From positions 5,518,001 to 5,582,000 of the forward strand of contig NZ_CP108513.1 in the NCBI RefSeq assembly GCF_035989285.1: 64,000 nt of DNA. Direction: 5' to 3'. Made by a program: the position numbers and the translations under genes. The notes beneath the pieces were generated by a model, which saw only the letters and a program-made list of their open reading frames with translations, searched no databases and had not been told where the DNA came from. Every line of letters starts with the position of its first letter. Position 1 is the first letter of the stretch. Source of the stretch: Streptomyces sp. NBC_01235 (GTDB lineage Bacteria > Actinomycetota > Actinomycetes > Streptomycetales > Streptomycetaceae). Shown here piece after piece: positions 1 to 9,097 of this stretch.

Positions 1-926
1 TGGTCGCCTTCGCCGCCGCGTCCGCGGTGTACGCCATCGCGGACAGCCCCGGCTGGCTGTGGGCGGCCCGCCTGGGCCAGGGCGCCGCAGCCTCGGCCTT
101 CTCCCCGTCGGCCTCCGCCCTGGTCGCCCGCCTCAACCCGGCCGCCAAGCACGGCCGGGCGTTCGGCAGTTACGGCTTCTACAAGTCGATCGGCTACACC
201 CTGGGCCCGCTGTTGGGCGGCGTCCTGGTGTGGGCCGGCGGTCTGCGGCTGCTGTTCGTCGTCCTGGCCGTGCTGGGCGCGGCGGTCGCCGCCTGGGCCG
301 CACTCGCCGTCCCCGCCCTGCCCCCGCTGCCTAAAACCCGGCAGACCGTGCTCGACCTGGCCCGGCGCCTCGCCGACCCGGCCTTCCTCGGCCCCACCGG
401 TGCACTGGCCGCCGCCACCGCCGCGCTGTCCGTCGGCGTGGACTTCCTGCCCGTCTCCGGCAGGGCGGCCGGGCTGGGCACGGTGGCCACCGGCGCGGCG
501 GTGTCGGTGCTTGCCGCGTGCGCCGCGCTCGTGCAGCCGCGTGCGGGCCGGGCATTGGACGACGGACGCCTCACCACCCGCACGGGCATCACCGCCGGGC
601 TGCTGACCGCCGCCGTCGGATTTGCCTGTGCCATGTTCCCGGGACCGGTCGGCGTCCTGACCAGCGCGGCCCTGATCGGCATCGGCACCGGCCTGATCAC
701 CCCGCTCGGCTTCGCGGCTCTCGCCGCCTCCACTCCCACCGAGCGTCTCGGCCAGACCATGGGTGCCGCCGAACTGGGCCGCGAACTCGGCGACGCGGGC
801 GGCCCGCTCCTGGTCGCCGCCGTGGCCACGCTCACCACCCTCACCCACGGCTACGCGACACTCGCCGTCCTGCTCGCCGCCGGAGCGACGCTCGGCCTCG
901 TCCACCGCCGCTCCGGAACGGCATGA
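1..926 (+). CDS. MFS transporter, C-terminal part (5' end outside window)
   Basis: The frame is open from the first bases of the window, so the gene begins upstream; a GTG at 27 is internal. About 300 residues are visible, with alternating hydrophobic Ala/Leu/Val/Gly segments (about eight membrane helices). A sequence resembling the MFS motif region (GYTLGPLLGGVL, about residues 57-68) precedes a Pro-rich central cytoplasmic loop. It is a membrane transporter of the major facilitator superfamily, probably drug or metabolite efflux; the substrate cannot be told. The TGA is at 924-926, and the next feature is the sensor-kinase scar on the opposite strand. There is no frameshift in the visible part. 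Confidence 0.8.
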   Translation, partial: VAFAAASAVYAIADSPGWLWAARLGQGAAASAFSPSASALVARLNPAAKHGRAFGSYGFYKSIGYTLGPLLGGVLVWAGGLRLLFVVLAVLGAAVAAWAALAVPALPPLPKTRQTVLDLARRLADPAFLGPTGALAAATAALSVGVDFLPVSGRAAGLGTVATGAAVSVLAACAALVQPRAGRALDDGRLTTRTGITAGLLTAAVGFACAMFPGPVGVLTSAALIGIGTGLITPLGFAALAASTPTERLGQTMGAAELGRELGDAGGPLLVAAVATLTTLTHGYATLAVLLAAGATLGLVHRRSGTA

Positions 927-955
927 CACCGACCGGTCGTACGAGGCAGGCCCTC

Positions 956-1158
956 TCAGCAGGCGATGTCGAGCGCGACGACGGCGCCTGACGTGCTGCT
1001 CTCGGCGTAGGCGAAGCCGTCGTGCGAGGCGGCGACCGCGGCGACGAGTGCGAGGCCGAGACCCGATCCGGGGGTGGTACGGCTGGTCTCGGCGCGGGTG
1101 AAACGGTCGAAGGCGTGCGGCAGGAACTCGGGCGGGAATCCAGGGCCCTGGTCCTCTA
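956..1158 (-). pseudogene. Sensor histidine kinase, C-terminal remnant
   Basis: Read leftwards, this strand encodes about 66 residues of a HATPase_c domain. They include the G1 box (DQGPGF), the F-box-like PHAFDRFTR and the G2 box (GSGLGLAL), then a normal C-terminus and TGA at 956-958. Homology stops abruptly near 1158, where the opposite strand begins to read as a tyrosine integrase. The N-terminal sensor domain, dimerisation histidine and N box are absent, so this is the 3' end of a truncated kinase gene. The convergent MFS gene ends 30 bases away. I read it as a deletion or integration scar; it cannot be functional. Confidence 0.75.
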
Positions 1159-1702
1159 CGAGTCGGAGCCGAAGACGGACGACAGCGCGAACACGATCGC
1201 GCTCGACAGCACGACCATCTCCGAATTGCGCGACCACAAAGCCCGCCAAGAGAAGGAGCGCGCGCAGTGGGGCGGCGCCTGGCAGGACACAGGCAAGGTC
1301 TTCACGAAGGAAGACGGCTCCTGGCTCCACCCCGAGACGGTCTCCGAGACGTTCCGCCGCATCCTCGCCACGACGGACCTGCCAGCCATAACCCTGCGGG
1401 ACCTACGCCACGTCACCGCGACGCTCACGCACGGAGGTGGCGGCGACATCCACACGGTGAAGGAGAGGCTGCGGCACTCCACCATCACGCTGACCTCGGA
1501 CACGTACACGAGCCTGCTCCCTGAGCTGGACCGTGAGATCGCCGAGAAGGCCGCCAAGCTCGTTCCCCGGTCTCGCCCGGCAGCCAACGGATCAACCGCC
1601 GATCCGCAGGCCACGAGCGCATCCGCTCACGCATCGCTCACGCAATGGCTCGAAAACGAGGAAGCGCCCGAGTCGACCGAAGCCGACCCGGACGCTGCGT
1701 AG
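1155..1702 (+). pseudogene. Tyrosine site-specific integrase, C-terminal fragment
   Basis: About 180 residues match the catalytic half of a phage/ICE tyrosine recombinase. The box-II core reads LRDLRH, followed by LRHSTITLTSDTY, which holds the second histidine and the nucleophilic Tyr. The N-terminal SAM-like DNA-binding region and the first catalytic Arg are missing. Codons upstream of about 1155 are antisense to the kinase remnant and are not integrase-like. The gene ends 34 bases from the 3' end of tRNA-Lys, the usual position for an integrase beside its attachment site. No excisionase, replication or transfer genes are visible, so this is the relic of an integrated element. Confidence 0.8.
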
Positions 1703-1736
1703 CAGGTCAGAAGGGGTTTGCCCTCCCCTGCGCCAG

Positions 1737-1809
1737 TAGGCCCTGTGGGACTCGAACCCACAACCAATGGATTAAAAGTCCACTGCTCTGCCAATTGAGC
1801 TAAGGGCCC
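1737..1809 (-). tRNA. tRNA-Lys (TTT)
   Basis: The 73-nt cloverleaf has acceptor stem GGGCCCT/AGGGCCT, anticodon loop CTTTTAA (anticodon TTT) and T-loop TTCGAGT. Discriminator A is at 1737 and no CCA is encoded. A GC-rich hairpin follows its 3' end (about 1711-1728). The integrase fragment lies directly beyond the 3' end, so this tRNA is the likely attB of a lost element. Confidence 0.95.
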
Positions 1810-1909
1810 AGGCGATGTTGCCTCCCCGAGCATAGCCGGACGTGGCCGTGTCTCCGATCGGGTATCGCGGACACGGCCACGCCGAGGTACGCGGAGGGGC
1901 GAAGATCGG

Positions 1910-3556
1910 TCACAGATCCTTCGGCCGAGGACCGGTCGGACCCGTCACACCGGCCGGACCCGCCGGACCCGCCGGACCGACTGAATCCGCCGGACCCGCT
2001 GAGGCGGCCGGACCGGTTCCCGCCCGCGCCTGTGCCCGTGCCGCCTCCCGGGCGATGGTCCGTTCGTGTTCGGGGTTGAGGAACCAGTCCCGGGCCGAGA
2101 CCTGCCACCACACCCCCGCGAAGCCCAGCACGACGAGGACGGCGAGCGGGGCGTAGTTGAAGGTCTCCCAGGTGACGGGGGAGAGCTGCGGCAGCATGAA
2201 CAGGACGGTGATCACGGCCACCCACGCCACCGACACCACGCCGATCGCCTTCGACCAGCGGCCCAGGTGCCACGGGCCCCGCTCGAAGGCCTCGCCCTTG
2301 CGCACCCGCAGCAGCGTCGGGATGACGTACGCGATGTAGAGGCCGATGACGGCGATGGAGGTGACGGCCGCGTACGCGGTCACGTTGATCAGGTACGGCA
2401 GGCCCAGCACCAGCGCGCCGCCGGCCGCCAGCCAGACCGCCGCGACGGGTGTGCGGGTGCGCGGGCTGACGGTGTGCCAGAGGCCGGAGTACGGCAGCGC
2501 CCCGTCCCTCGAGAACGCGTAGATCATGCGGCTGTTGGCCGTCACCGACGCCATCCCGCAGAACAACTGGGCGCCGATCACCACCAGCAACAGCAGCTTG
2601 CCGGCAGTCGCGCCGAGCGCGTCGAGCAGGATCTGGGCGGGCGGCGCGCCGGTCGGCGAGGCGAGGGCGGCGTCGTAGGACTGGATGGCGTACGTGAAGC
2701 CGAGCAGCAGGACGAAGCCGGCGATCCACGACGTCCAGATGGATTGCACGATCCCCTTCGGACCGGCGGTCGACGCGTCGTGCGTCTCCTCCGTCATGTG
2801 GGCGGAGGCGTCGTAGCCGGTGAAGGTGTACTGGGCCATCAGCAGGCCGAGCAGGACGACGTACACCCCGCTGCCCCAGCCCGTGTTGTTGACGAACTCG
2901 CCGAACACGAAGGACGTCGACTGGTGCTTGTCGGGGACGAACGCCAGTGCCCCGACGATGACTCCCACGCCCAGCACGTGCCACCACACGCTGACGCTGT
3001 TCAGCAGCGCGACGATCCGCACCCCGAAGGTGTTGAGCAGACCGTGCAGGACCAGGATCCCGGCGAAGAGCAGAACCGTCCGGCCCGGCGTCACCTCGAA
3101 GTCGAACTGGAGGTTCAGGTACGCGCCGAGGAAGGACGCGGCCCCGAAGTCGATTCCGGCGGTCACCGCTACCTGCCCCAGCACGTTGAACCAGCCCGTG
3201 AACCAGGCCCAGGCCGCGGCCGATCGCGGGGGCGCCAGCCGGTGCGCCCAGAAGTACAGGCCCGCCGACGTCGGATACGCCGAGCAGATCTCGGCCATCG
3301 ACAGGCCCACGAACAGCGTCATCAGACCGACGGCCACCCAACCCCAGGTGATCACCGCCGGTCCGCCCGTGTTCATGCCGAACAGATACAGCGTCAGACA
3401 GCCCGACAGGACCGAGATGATCGTGAAGGAGACCGCGTAGTTGGAGAACGCCGACATGCGGCGGGCGAGAACCTGCGTATAACCGAGCTGGGCCAGCCGC
3501 TCTTCGTCCGAGAGATTCCCGGAAGACCGCCCACTCGCCATGGCGTCATCTGTCAT
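1910..3556 (-). CDS. APC-family amino-acid permease
   Basis: The 548-residue polytopic membrane protein shows about twelve hydrophobic segments between residues 25 and 500. It resembles amino acid-polyamine-organocation permeases of the GABA/choline-like subgroup: the first helix region reads SNYAVSFTIISVLSG, and AYPTSAGLYFWAHRL follows. It probably imports amino acids or amines by proton symport. The C-terminus ends in a Gly-Pro-Ala-rich tail with GPAG repeats, which is unusual for the family and probably cytoplasmic. I chose the ATG at 3556 because GGAGGG lies upstream; the frame is open for another 47 codons without a better start. A terminator hairpin of the preceding helicase gene lies just upstream. 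Confidence 0.85.
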   Translation of the reverse strand: MTDDAMASGRSSGNLSDEERLAQLGYTQVLARRMSAFSNYAVSFTIISVLSGCLTLYLFGMNTGGPAVITWGWVAVGLMTLFVGLSMAEICSAYPTSAGLYFWAHRLAPPRSAAAWAWFTGWFNVLGQVAVTAGIDFGAASFLGAYLNLQFDFEVTPGRTVLLFAGILVLHGLLNTFGVRIVALLNSVSVWWHVLGVGVIVGALAFVPDKHQSTSFVFGEFVNNTGWGSGVYVVLLGLLMAQYTFTGYDASAHMTEETHDASTAGPKGIVQSIWTSWIAGFVLLLGFTYAIQSYDAALASPTGAPPAQILLDALGATAGKLLLLVVIGAQLFCGMASVTANSRMIYAFSRDGALPYSGLWHTVSPRTRTPVAAVWLAAGGALVLGLPYLINVTAYAAVTSIAVIGLYIAYVIPTLLRVRKGEAFERGPWHLGRWSKAIGVVSVAWVAVITVLFMLPQLSPVTWETFNYAPLAVLVVLGFAGVWWQVSARDWFLNPEHERTIAREAARAQARAGTGPAASAGPADSVGPAGPAGPAGVTGPTGPRPKDL

Positions 3557-3666
3557 GCCCCCAGCAATTCCCTCCGGAGGGGCGTGACACACGTCACAAC
3601 TTGGCCAGAAAGTGCCCTTGCAGGTCTGCTGGGCGAGTCGATCTTCACCCGCGCCTCGAAAACGCC

Positions 3667-3697
3667 GTGGCCCCCACCGATGTTCGGTGGGGGCCAC
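3667..3697 (-). terminator. Terminator downstream of DEAD-box helicase
   Basis: A perfect 12-bp GC-rich stem (GTGGCCCCCACC and its complement) has a 7-nt loop. It lies 22 bases beyond the stop codon of the helicase and ahead of the permease gene, as expected for a Streptomyces intrinsic terminator with a weak U tract. Confidence 0.7.
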
Positions 3698-3719
3698 GCA
3701 TCACTCACATGAGCCGGTG

Positions 3720-6020
3720 TCAGCCGTTGCGCTTCCAGCGCGGCTTGTCGTCGCGGCGGCCGGGGGTGCCGGAGCCGGAGCCGGAGCCGGTGCCGGTGCC
3801 GCGGTGGTCGTCACGGCGGCCGAACGGGCGGTCGTGGCCGCCGGAGCGGAAGCCCGGGCGGTCGTCGCGACGGTCACGGTTGAACGGACGGTCACTGCCA
3901 CGGTGGGTGGACGGACGGTCGTCGCGACGGTCGCGGTTGAAGCCGCCCGACTGACGGTCGTCGCGGCGGAAGCCGCCGGAGGGACGCTCGTCCCGACGGT
4001 CACGGTTGAAGCCGCCCGTGGGACGCTCGTCACGGCGGAAGCCGCCGGAGGGACGCTCGTCCCGACGGTCGTCACGGCGGTCGTCGCGACGGTCACGGTT
4101 GAAACCGCCCGCGGGACGCTCGTCACGACGCTCGAAGGAACGGCCACCACGGTCGTCACGGCCGGCGCCACCACGGTCGTCACGGCGGTCACGGTTGAAG
4201 CCACCGCGGTCGTCACGGTTGAAGCCGCCACGGTCGTTGTCGCGGCGCTCGAAGGAACGGCCGCCACGGTCGTCACGGCGGAACCCGCCACGGTCGCCGT
4301 CACGGCGGTCACGGTTGAAGCCACCGCGGTCGTCACGGTTGAAGCCGCCACGGTCGTTGTCGCGGCGCTCGAAGGAACGGCCACCGCGGTCGTCGCGACG
4401 GTCGTCACGGCGCTCGTAGTTGCCCCGCTCGTCACGGCGCTGACGCGGCTGCTCGTACGCGGGACGCTCGGCGGGCTGCTCGGATACCGCGGCCTCGGTC
4501 GGCGCCTCCGCCACGGCGTTCTGCTCGACGACCGCCTCGGCGGCCGCGACGACAGCCGCCTGCGGGTCCTCGCCGCGCTCACGCGCCACGCGGGCCACCA
4601 GACGGTCGGCCTCCTCGCGCAGCTCGGTCGCCCGGCGCTGCGCGCGCTCCAGCTCCTTGGTGAGCTGGGAGACCTCACGCTCGGCCTGCTGCGCCGCGTT
4701 GCCCGCGGACTCGGCCTGGACCTCCGTCATCGACCGGGCGCCGGTGATCTCGGCGACCTCCGGGTCGAAGGCAGCACCGCCCTGGATGATGTGACGCCCG
4801 GCGTCGACGCCCGCGTCCTCCATCAGACGGAAGATCTGACGGCGCTGGTGCGGCAGGGACAGGGAGACGACCGTGCCGGTACGGCCGGCACGCGCCGTGC
4901 GGCCCGCGCGGTGCAGGTAGTCCTTGTGGTCGCCGGCCGGGTCCACGTTCAGGACCAGGTCGATGCCGTCGACGTGGATACCGCGGGCGGCGACGTCGGT
5001 CGCGACGAGCGCGTTGACGTAACCGTCCTTGAAGTCGGCCAGCGTGCGGGTGCGCGCGCCCTGGGTCATGCCGCCATGCAGCGCGTCCGCCTTCACACCG
5101 GAGTCGCGCAGCTGCTCGGCGATACGGTCGGCGCCGAGCTGGGTGCGGACGAAGATGATGGTGCGGCCCTTGCGGGAGGCGATCGCGGCCGTGACCGGCG
5201 CCTTGTCCTTGGGCTTCACGATCAGGATGTGGTGCGACATGGTCGTGACATTGCCCTGGGCGCTGTCGACCTCGTGCGTGACCGGGTTGCTCAGGTAGCG
5301 CTTGACCAGCGTGGAGATCTCGTTCTCCATCGTGGCCGAGAACAGCATGCGCTGGCCGCCGGCCGGGACCTGGTCGAGCAGCTCGGTGACCTCGGGCAGG
5401 AAGCCCAGGTCGGACATCTGGTCGGCCTCGTCGAGGACGGCGATCCGCACGTTCTCGAGGGAGCAGGCGCCGCGGTTGATGATGTCGCGCAGCCGACCCG
5501 GGGTGGCGACGAGGATGTCGACGCCGCGCTCGAGGGCGTAGATCTGGTTGCTCATCGACGTACCGCCGCAGACGACCTTCATCTTCAGGCCGAGGACGTC
5601 GCCGTAGGGCTGGAGCGCGTCCGCGACCTGCATCGCCAGCTCACGCGTCGGCGTGAGGATGACGGCGCGCGGCTTGCGCTTGTCGGTGTGCCCGCCGGCC
5701 AGCGTGGCCAGGGTCGGCAGACCGAAGGAGAGGGTCTTGCCGGAGCCGGTGCGGCCACGGCCGAGGATGTCCTTGCCGGCCAGGGCGTCCGGGATGGTCG
5801 CGGCCTGGATCGGGAAGGGAGTGGTCACGCCGTTCTGTGCGAGCTTGCGCACGATGCCCTCGGGGAGCCCGAGGTCGGCGAAGGTCAGCTCGGAGGTCGC
5901 CTCGGAGTTCTCGGCAGAAGCCTCTGCGGCCTCGACCTCGGTCTCGGTGACCTCGATGAGCTCGATCGCCTCGTCGTTGCTCTCGGGCACGACGGCGTGA
6001 TCAGTACTGGAAATGGACAT
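3720..6020 (-). CDS. DEAD-box ATP-dependent RNA helicase with RGG/RDD-rich tail
   Basis: The 766-residue protein has all superfamily-2 motifs: Q motif near residue 55, GRGRTGSGKT (Walker A), TPTRELA, VLDEADQM (DEAD), SAT, and the C-terminal HRAGRTARAGRTG. It unwinds RNA duplexes and probably acts in ribosome assembly, RNA decay or cold adaptation. After the helicase core a short coiled-coil region (about 445-490) is followed by roughly 260 residues of RDDRGG, NRDRRDD and SFERRDN repeats, a flexible RNA-binding tail encoded by tandem repeats (3850-4440). The ATG at 6020 is chosen because the core begins soon after and CCGGAAGG lies upstream. Confidence 0.92.
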   Translation of the reverse strand: MSISSTDHAVVPESNDEAIELIEVTETEVEAAEASAENSEATSELTFADLGLPEGIVRKLAQNGVTTPFPIQAATIPDALAGKDILGRGRTGSGKTLSFGLPTLATLAGGHTDKRKPRAVILTPTRELAMQVADALQPYGDVLGLKMKVVCGGTSMSNQIYALERGVDILVATPGRLRDIINRGACSLENVRIAVLDEADQMSDLGFLPEVTELLDQVPAGGQRMLFSATMENEISTLVKRYLSNPVTHEVDSAQGNVTTMSHHILIVKPKDKAPVTAAIASRKGRTIIFVRTQLGADRIAEQLRDSGVKADALHGGMTQGARTRTLADFKDGYVNALVATDVAARGIHVDGIDLVLNVDPAGDHKDYLHRAGRTARAGRTGTVVSLSLPHQRRQIFRLMEDAGVDAGRHIIQGGAAFDPEVAEITGARSMTEVQAESAGNAAQQAEREVSQLTKELERAQRRATELREEADRLVARVARERGEDPQAAVVAAAEAVVEQNAVAEAPTEAAVSEQPAERPAYEQPRQRRDERGNYERRDDRRDDRGGRSFERRDNDRGGFNRDDRGGFNRDRRDGDRGGFRRDDRGGRSFERRDNDRGGFNRDDRGGFNRDRRDDRGGAGRDDRGGRSFERRDERPAGGFNRDRRDDRRDDRRDERPSGGFRRDERPTGGFNRDRRDERPSGGFRRDDRQSGGFNRDRRDDRPSTHRGSDRPFNRDRRDDRPGFRSGGHDRPFGRRDDHRGTGTGSGSGSGTPGRRDDKPRWKRNG

Positions 6021-6324
6021 GCGAATGCGAAACCTTCCGGAGTCTCGTCGGCACGCGCCCGTCAACTCCGTGTTCGCATTGCATTACGACCGCCTCGATG
6101 CGGTCCGCCACGGCAAGGGAGAGTACGCGCCACACGGCGCGCTCTGCGGTGGCGCCGGGCAAATGGGATCAAACGATCTACTACCATACGCACCCTTGCC
6201 ACCGAAGGCAAACTGAGCCTCATCACCGCAGCTCAGCAGCCATCCAGGCCCCGGACCCTGCCGTTCTGAGGTCGTCCTCCGAACCGGCCTTGGGTCCTGC
6301 CCCGGATCGGGCCAGGGTCCCGTC
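6021..6324. other. Intergenic region holding the helicase 5' leader
   Basis: These 304 bases lie between the start of the helicase and the end of the next leftward gene. They contain a strong small hairpin (CGCGCC-ACAC-GGCGCG, 6126-6141) and a locally AT-richer patch at 6170-6195 that could hold the promoter. A long helicase leader would suit regulation by RNA structure, but I see no recognised riboswitch or clear terminator. Confidence 0.4.
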
Positions 6325-6900
6325 CTAGGCCGGCGAACCCGCCTCGGGCACCGCCTCGGGTGCCGCCTCCGGTGCCGCCTCCGGCGCCGGTTCGCGCTCC
6401 GCCAGCTGTGGCGCCGTCCCTCCGCCGCCCTCGTGCGCCGAGGCCGACGGCTCGGCGATCGTCGGCTCCGGCGAGGGCGACGGTGGCTCCGGCGAGGGCG
6501 CGGGCGACTCGGGTTCCGGCGAACGCGTGGGCGCCGACGGCTGCGCCCTGGTCGGCGTCGGCGCCCCCGGCTTCTCGCTCTTCCCCGGCGGCACCGCCCC
6601 CGCCGAGGCCGGCGCGCTCGCACCCGCCGACGGCGGGGCCGAGGCGGACGCCGACGCGCTCGCCCTGCCCTTGTCGCCATGCCCGTGCCCGTGCTTGCCG
6701 TCGCCGCCCGCCGCACCCATCCCGAAGCCGCCGCCCGCGCCCGCCGAACCCCCGTCCGGCGCCTCACCGCCGTGCTGCCCCGCCGAGTGCGAGGGCTTGG
6801 CCCGGCCCCCCTCCTCGTCCCCCACGCTCATACAGCCGGCGGCCGCGGCGACGGCCATGACCGTCGCGGCCAGACGAACGGGTACGTACAAGGGGCGCAC
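6325..6900 (-). CDS. Small Pro/Ala/Ser-rich lipoprotein
   Basis: The 191-residue product starts with a lipoprotein signal peptide: hydrophobic segment LAATVMAVAAAAG followed by the lipobox Cys at about residue 23. The mature part is low-complexity Gly, Ala, Ser, Pro and Glu with a His/Gly/Lys stretch (KHGHGHGDKG) and C-terminal PEA repeats. It has no recognisable domain and is probably an extracytoplasmic, membrane-anchored, disordered protein. The GTG at 6900 is preceded by an excellent ribosome site (GGAGG, 7 nt upstream). An ATG start further upstream would place sequence ahead of the signal peptide and lacks such a site. Confidence 0.6.
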   Translation of the reverse strand: MRPLYVPVRLAATVMAVAAAAGCMSVGDEEGGRAKPSHSAGQHGGEAPDGGSAGAGGGFGMGAAGGDGKHGHGHGDKGRASASASASAPPSAGASAPASAGAVPPGKSEKPGAPTPTRAQPSAPTRSPEPESPAPSPEPPSPSPEPTIAEPSASAHEGGGGTAPQLAEREPAPEAAPEAAPEAVPEAGSPA

Positions 6901-7029
6901 GGGGCCACCTCCGGGGCAGACGTAAGAGTCGACGTGTCCAACTCCCGCCGCCGTCAAGAAGACACGCGCGGGACACCCACCCCCGCCGGACAGCTCACCG
7001 ACGGCTCCCCCGACAACCCATCGACCGGC

Positions 7030-7380
7030 TCAGCCGTAGCCGAGGGCGTGCAGCCGCGCGTCGTCGATGCCGAAGTGATGGGCGATCTCGTGCACCACCG
7101 TCACCTCGGTCTCCGCGACGACCTCCTCCCGTGAGGCGCACATCCGCAGCGTCGGCCCCCGGTAGATCGTGATCCGGTCCGGCAGCACCCCGGCGTACCA
7201 CTCCCCGCGATCGGTCAGCGGAGTCCCCTCGTACAGCCCGAGCAGCTCGGGATCGTCCGCCGGCGGCTCGTCCTCGACGAACACCGCGACGTTGTCCATC
7301 AGCCGCGTCAACTCCGGCGGAATCCGGTCCAGCGCCTCGGCGACCAGTTCCTCGAACTCCTCGCGCGTCATCTCCAGCAC
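7030..7380 (-). CDS. Minimal zinc metallopeptidase (zincin, PF06262-like)
   Basis: The 116-residue protein carries the HExxH zinc motif in VVHEIAHHFG near its C-terminus, followed by an Asp eight residues on, as in the minimal metalloprotease-like family common in actinobacteria. The N-terminus (LEMTREEFEELVAEALDRIP) is also typical. The protein is small, soluble and lacks a signal peptide; its substrate is unknown. The GTG at 7380 is chosen from the family N-terminus; an ATG at 7389 is in frame. The gene is divergent from the metallophosphoesterase. Confidence 0.8.
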   Translation of the reverse strand: MLEMTREEFEELVAEALDRIPPELTRLMDNVAVFVEDEPPADDPELLGLYEGTPLTDRGEWYAGVLPDRITIYRGPTLRMCASREEVVAETEVTVVHEIAHHFGIDDARLHALGYG

Positions 7381-7465
7381 AGGCCCCATTGTCCGGTACG
7401 ACACCGCTGTACGGAGGGCACGAACCGTCCGCATACCAACGCCCGGACCGGGGCATACGGCACCA

Positions 7466-9091
7466 ATGGCCCGCGCCCGCGTCCCCGCCGCAGCCCTGAA
7501 CCGCCTCAAGCCCACCCAGCGGAACCGCAGGAACCGCAGGAACCCCGTCCCCGAACTCGCCGCCCGCCCCAACCCCTGGGCCCGCGCCCTCGGCCTGACC
7601 GCCGTCGTCCTCGTGGGCGCCTGGCTCGGCCTGCTGATCGTCGGCAATGTCCGCGTCCCCGTCGGGCCCATGAACACGACCATGACCCTGCGCCCGTCCG
7701 TCACCGGCGGCACGAAGATCAACGTCTCCCCGCTCGGCGCACTCACCCTGGACAGCCACAACGCGCCGTTCCGCCTCGACGTGAACGTCGACCAGCTCGA
7801 CCCCGTCCGCTCCCAGGCCCTCGTCGACCACCCCGAACGCCTCTCCGGCCTCCAGGACGAAGTCACCCGCGACGTCGAACACGGCACCCTCGACCTGGCG
7901 CTGCGCTCCTGCGTCGCCGTCGTCTCCGGCGCCACCGCCCTCGGCCTGGCCGTCTACCGCCGCCCCCGCCGCGCGCTCGCCGCCGGCGGCCTGGCCCTCA
8001 CCCTCCTGGCCGCCTCGGGCGCGACCGCGTACGGCACCTGGAACCCCAACTCGGTACTGGAACCGCGGTTCTCGGGCCTGCTGTCCTCCGCGCCCTCCCT
8101 CGTCGGCAACGCGCGCAGCATCGTCACCGAGTTCGACGTCTACCAGCAGGAACTCGCCCGCCTGGTCACCAACGTGACCAAGCTCTACGACGTCACCTCC
8201 ACGCTCCCCGCCTACCAGCCGGACCCGACGACCGTCCGCGTCCTGCACGTGTCCGACATCCACCTCAACCCCGCGAGCTGGAAGATCATCGCCTCGCTCG
8301 TCGAGCAGTACAGGGTCAACGTGATCGTCGACTCCGGCGACACCATGGACCACGGCACGGCCGCGGAGAACGGCTTCCTGGACCCCATCGCCACCCTGGG
8401 CGCGCCCTACGTCTGGGTCAGGGGCAACCACGACTCGCTCCTCACCCAGCGCTACCTGGAGCGCATGAAGAACGTGCGCGTCCTCGACGACGGCCGCGCG
8501 ATCAACGTCGCGGGGCTGCGCTTCGCGGGCATCGGCGACCCCCAGTTCACCCCCGACCGCTCCACCGTGCCGGGCGCCACCGAGACACAGGAGGCGGCAG
8601 GCGCCCGCCTGGCGCAGGCCCTGCGCGCACAGAAGGCCGCCGGCACCCCGGCCGACGTGGCCATCGCCCACGAGCCCTCCGCAGCCCGCGGCACGGACGG
8701 CGAGGTGCCCCTCGTCCTGGCCGGCCACCTCCACCACGAGGAGATGGAGGTCATGAAGAAGGGCACCCGCCTGCGCGTCGAGGGCTCGACCGGCGGCAGC
8801 GGCCTGCGGGCCGTCGAGGGCAAGTACCCCGACCCCATCGAGGCGTCGATCCTCTACTTCGACCGCGACACCCACCGTCTCCAGGCCTGGGACGAGATCA
8901 AGCTGGGCGGCCTGGGCCTGACGACTGCCGAGGTCAGCCGCCACCTCCCGAAGGAGAACCAGCCGGGCGCGGCCCCGTCCCCCAGTCCCTCTCCCACCCC
9001 CTCCCCCAGCCCGCCCCTCACCCCTTCCGAAACCCCCTCCGGAACCGCCTCCGAAACACCGTCCCGAACCCCCTCCAGGACGGCCCCGTAA
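7466..9091 (+). CDS. Membrane-anchored metallophosphoesterase
   Basis: The 541-residue protein has an N-terminal cytoplasmic stretch, a first membrane helix at about residues 42-62 and two more hydrophobic segments near 145-185. A calcineurin-like phosphoesterase domain (about 250-490) follows. Its metal-binding motifs are all present: HVSDIHLNP, DSGDTMDHG, RGNHDS and AGHLHHEE. It probably hydrolyses a phosphoester outside the cytoplasmic membrane. The C-terminus is a Pro/Ser/Thr tail (PSPSPTPSP and TPSxTAS), probably a cell-wall spacer. The ATG at 7466 matches the basic N-terminus before the first helix. tRNA genes follow. Confidence 0.85.
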   Translation: MARARVPAAALNRLKPTQRNRRNRRNPVPELAARPNPWARALGLTAVVLVGAWLGLLIVGNVRVPVGPMNTTMTLRPSVTGGTKINVSPLGALTLDSHNAPFRLDVNVDQLDPVRSQALVDHPERLSGLQDEVTRDVEHGTLDLALRSCVAVVSGATALGLAVYRRPRRALAAGGLALTLLAASGATAYGTWNPNSVLEPRFSGLLSSAPSLVGNARSIVTEFDVYQQELARLVTNVTKLYDVTSTLPAYQPDPTTVRVLHVSDIHLNPASWKIIASLVEQYRVNVIVDSGDTMDHGTAAENGFLDPIATLGAPYVWVRGNHDSLLTQRYLERMKNVRVLDDGRAINVAGLRFAGIGDPQFTPDRSTVPGATETQEAAGARLAQALRAQKAAGTPADVAIAHEPSAARGTDGEVPLVLAGHLHHEEMEVMKKGTRLRVEGSTGGSGLRAVEGKYPDPIEASILYFDRDTHRLQAWDEIKLGGLGLTTAEVSRHLPKENQPGAAPSPSPSPTPSPSPPLTPSETPSGTASETPSRTPSRTAP

Positions 9092-9097
9092 ACCGTT

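Noticed and set aside
2066..3712. 548-codon ORF antisense to the amino-acid permease
   Set aside because: Hydrophilic Arg/Asp/His-rich shadow of the permease without motifs.
3612..6269. 885-codon open frame antisense to the DEAD-box helicase
   Set aside because: It is a GC-rich shadow of the helicase gene, low in complexity, with no domain and no ribosome site.
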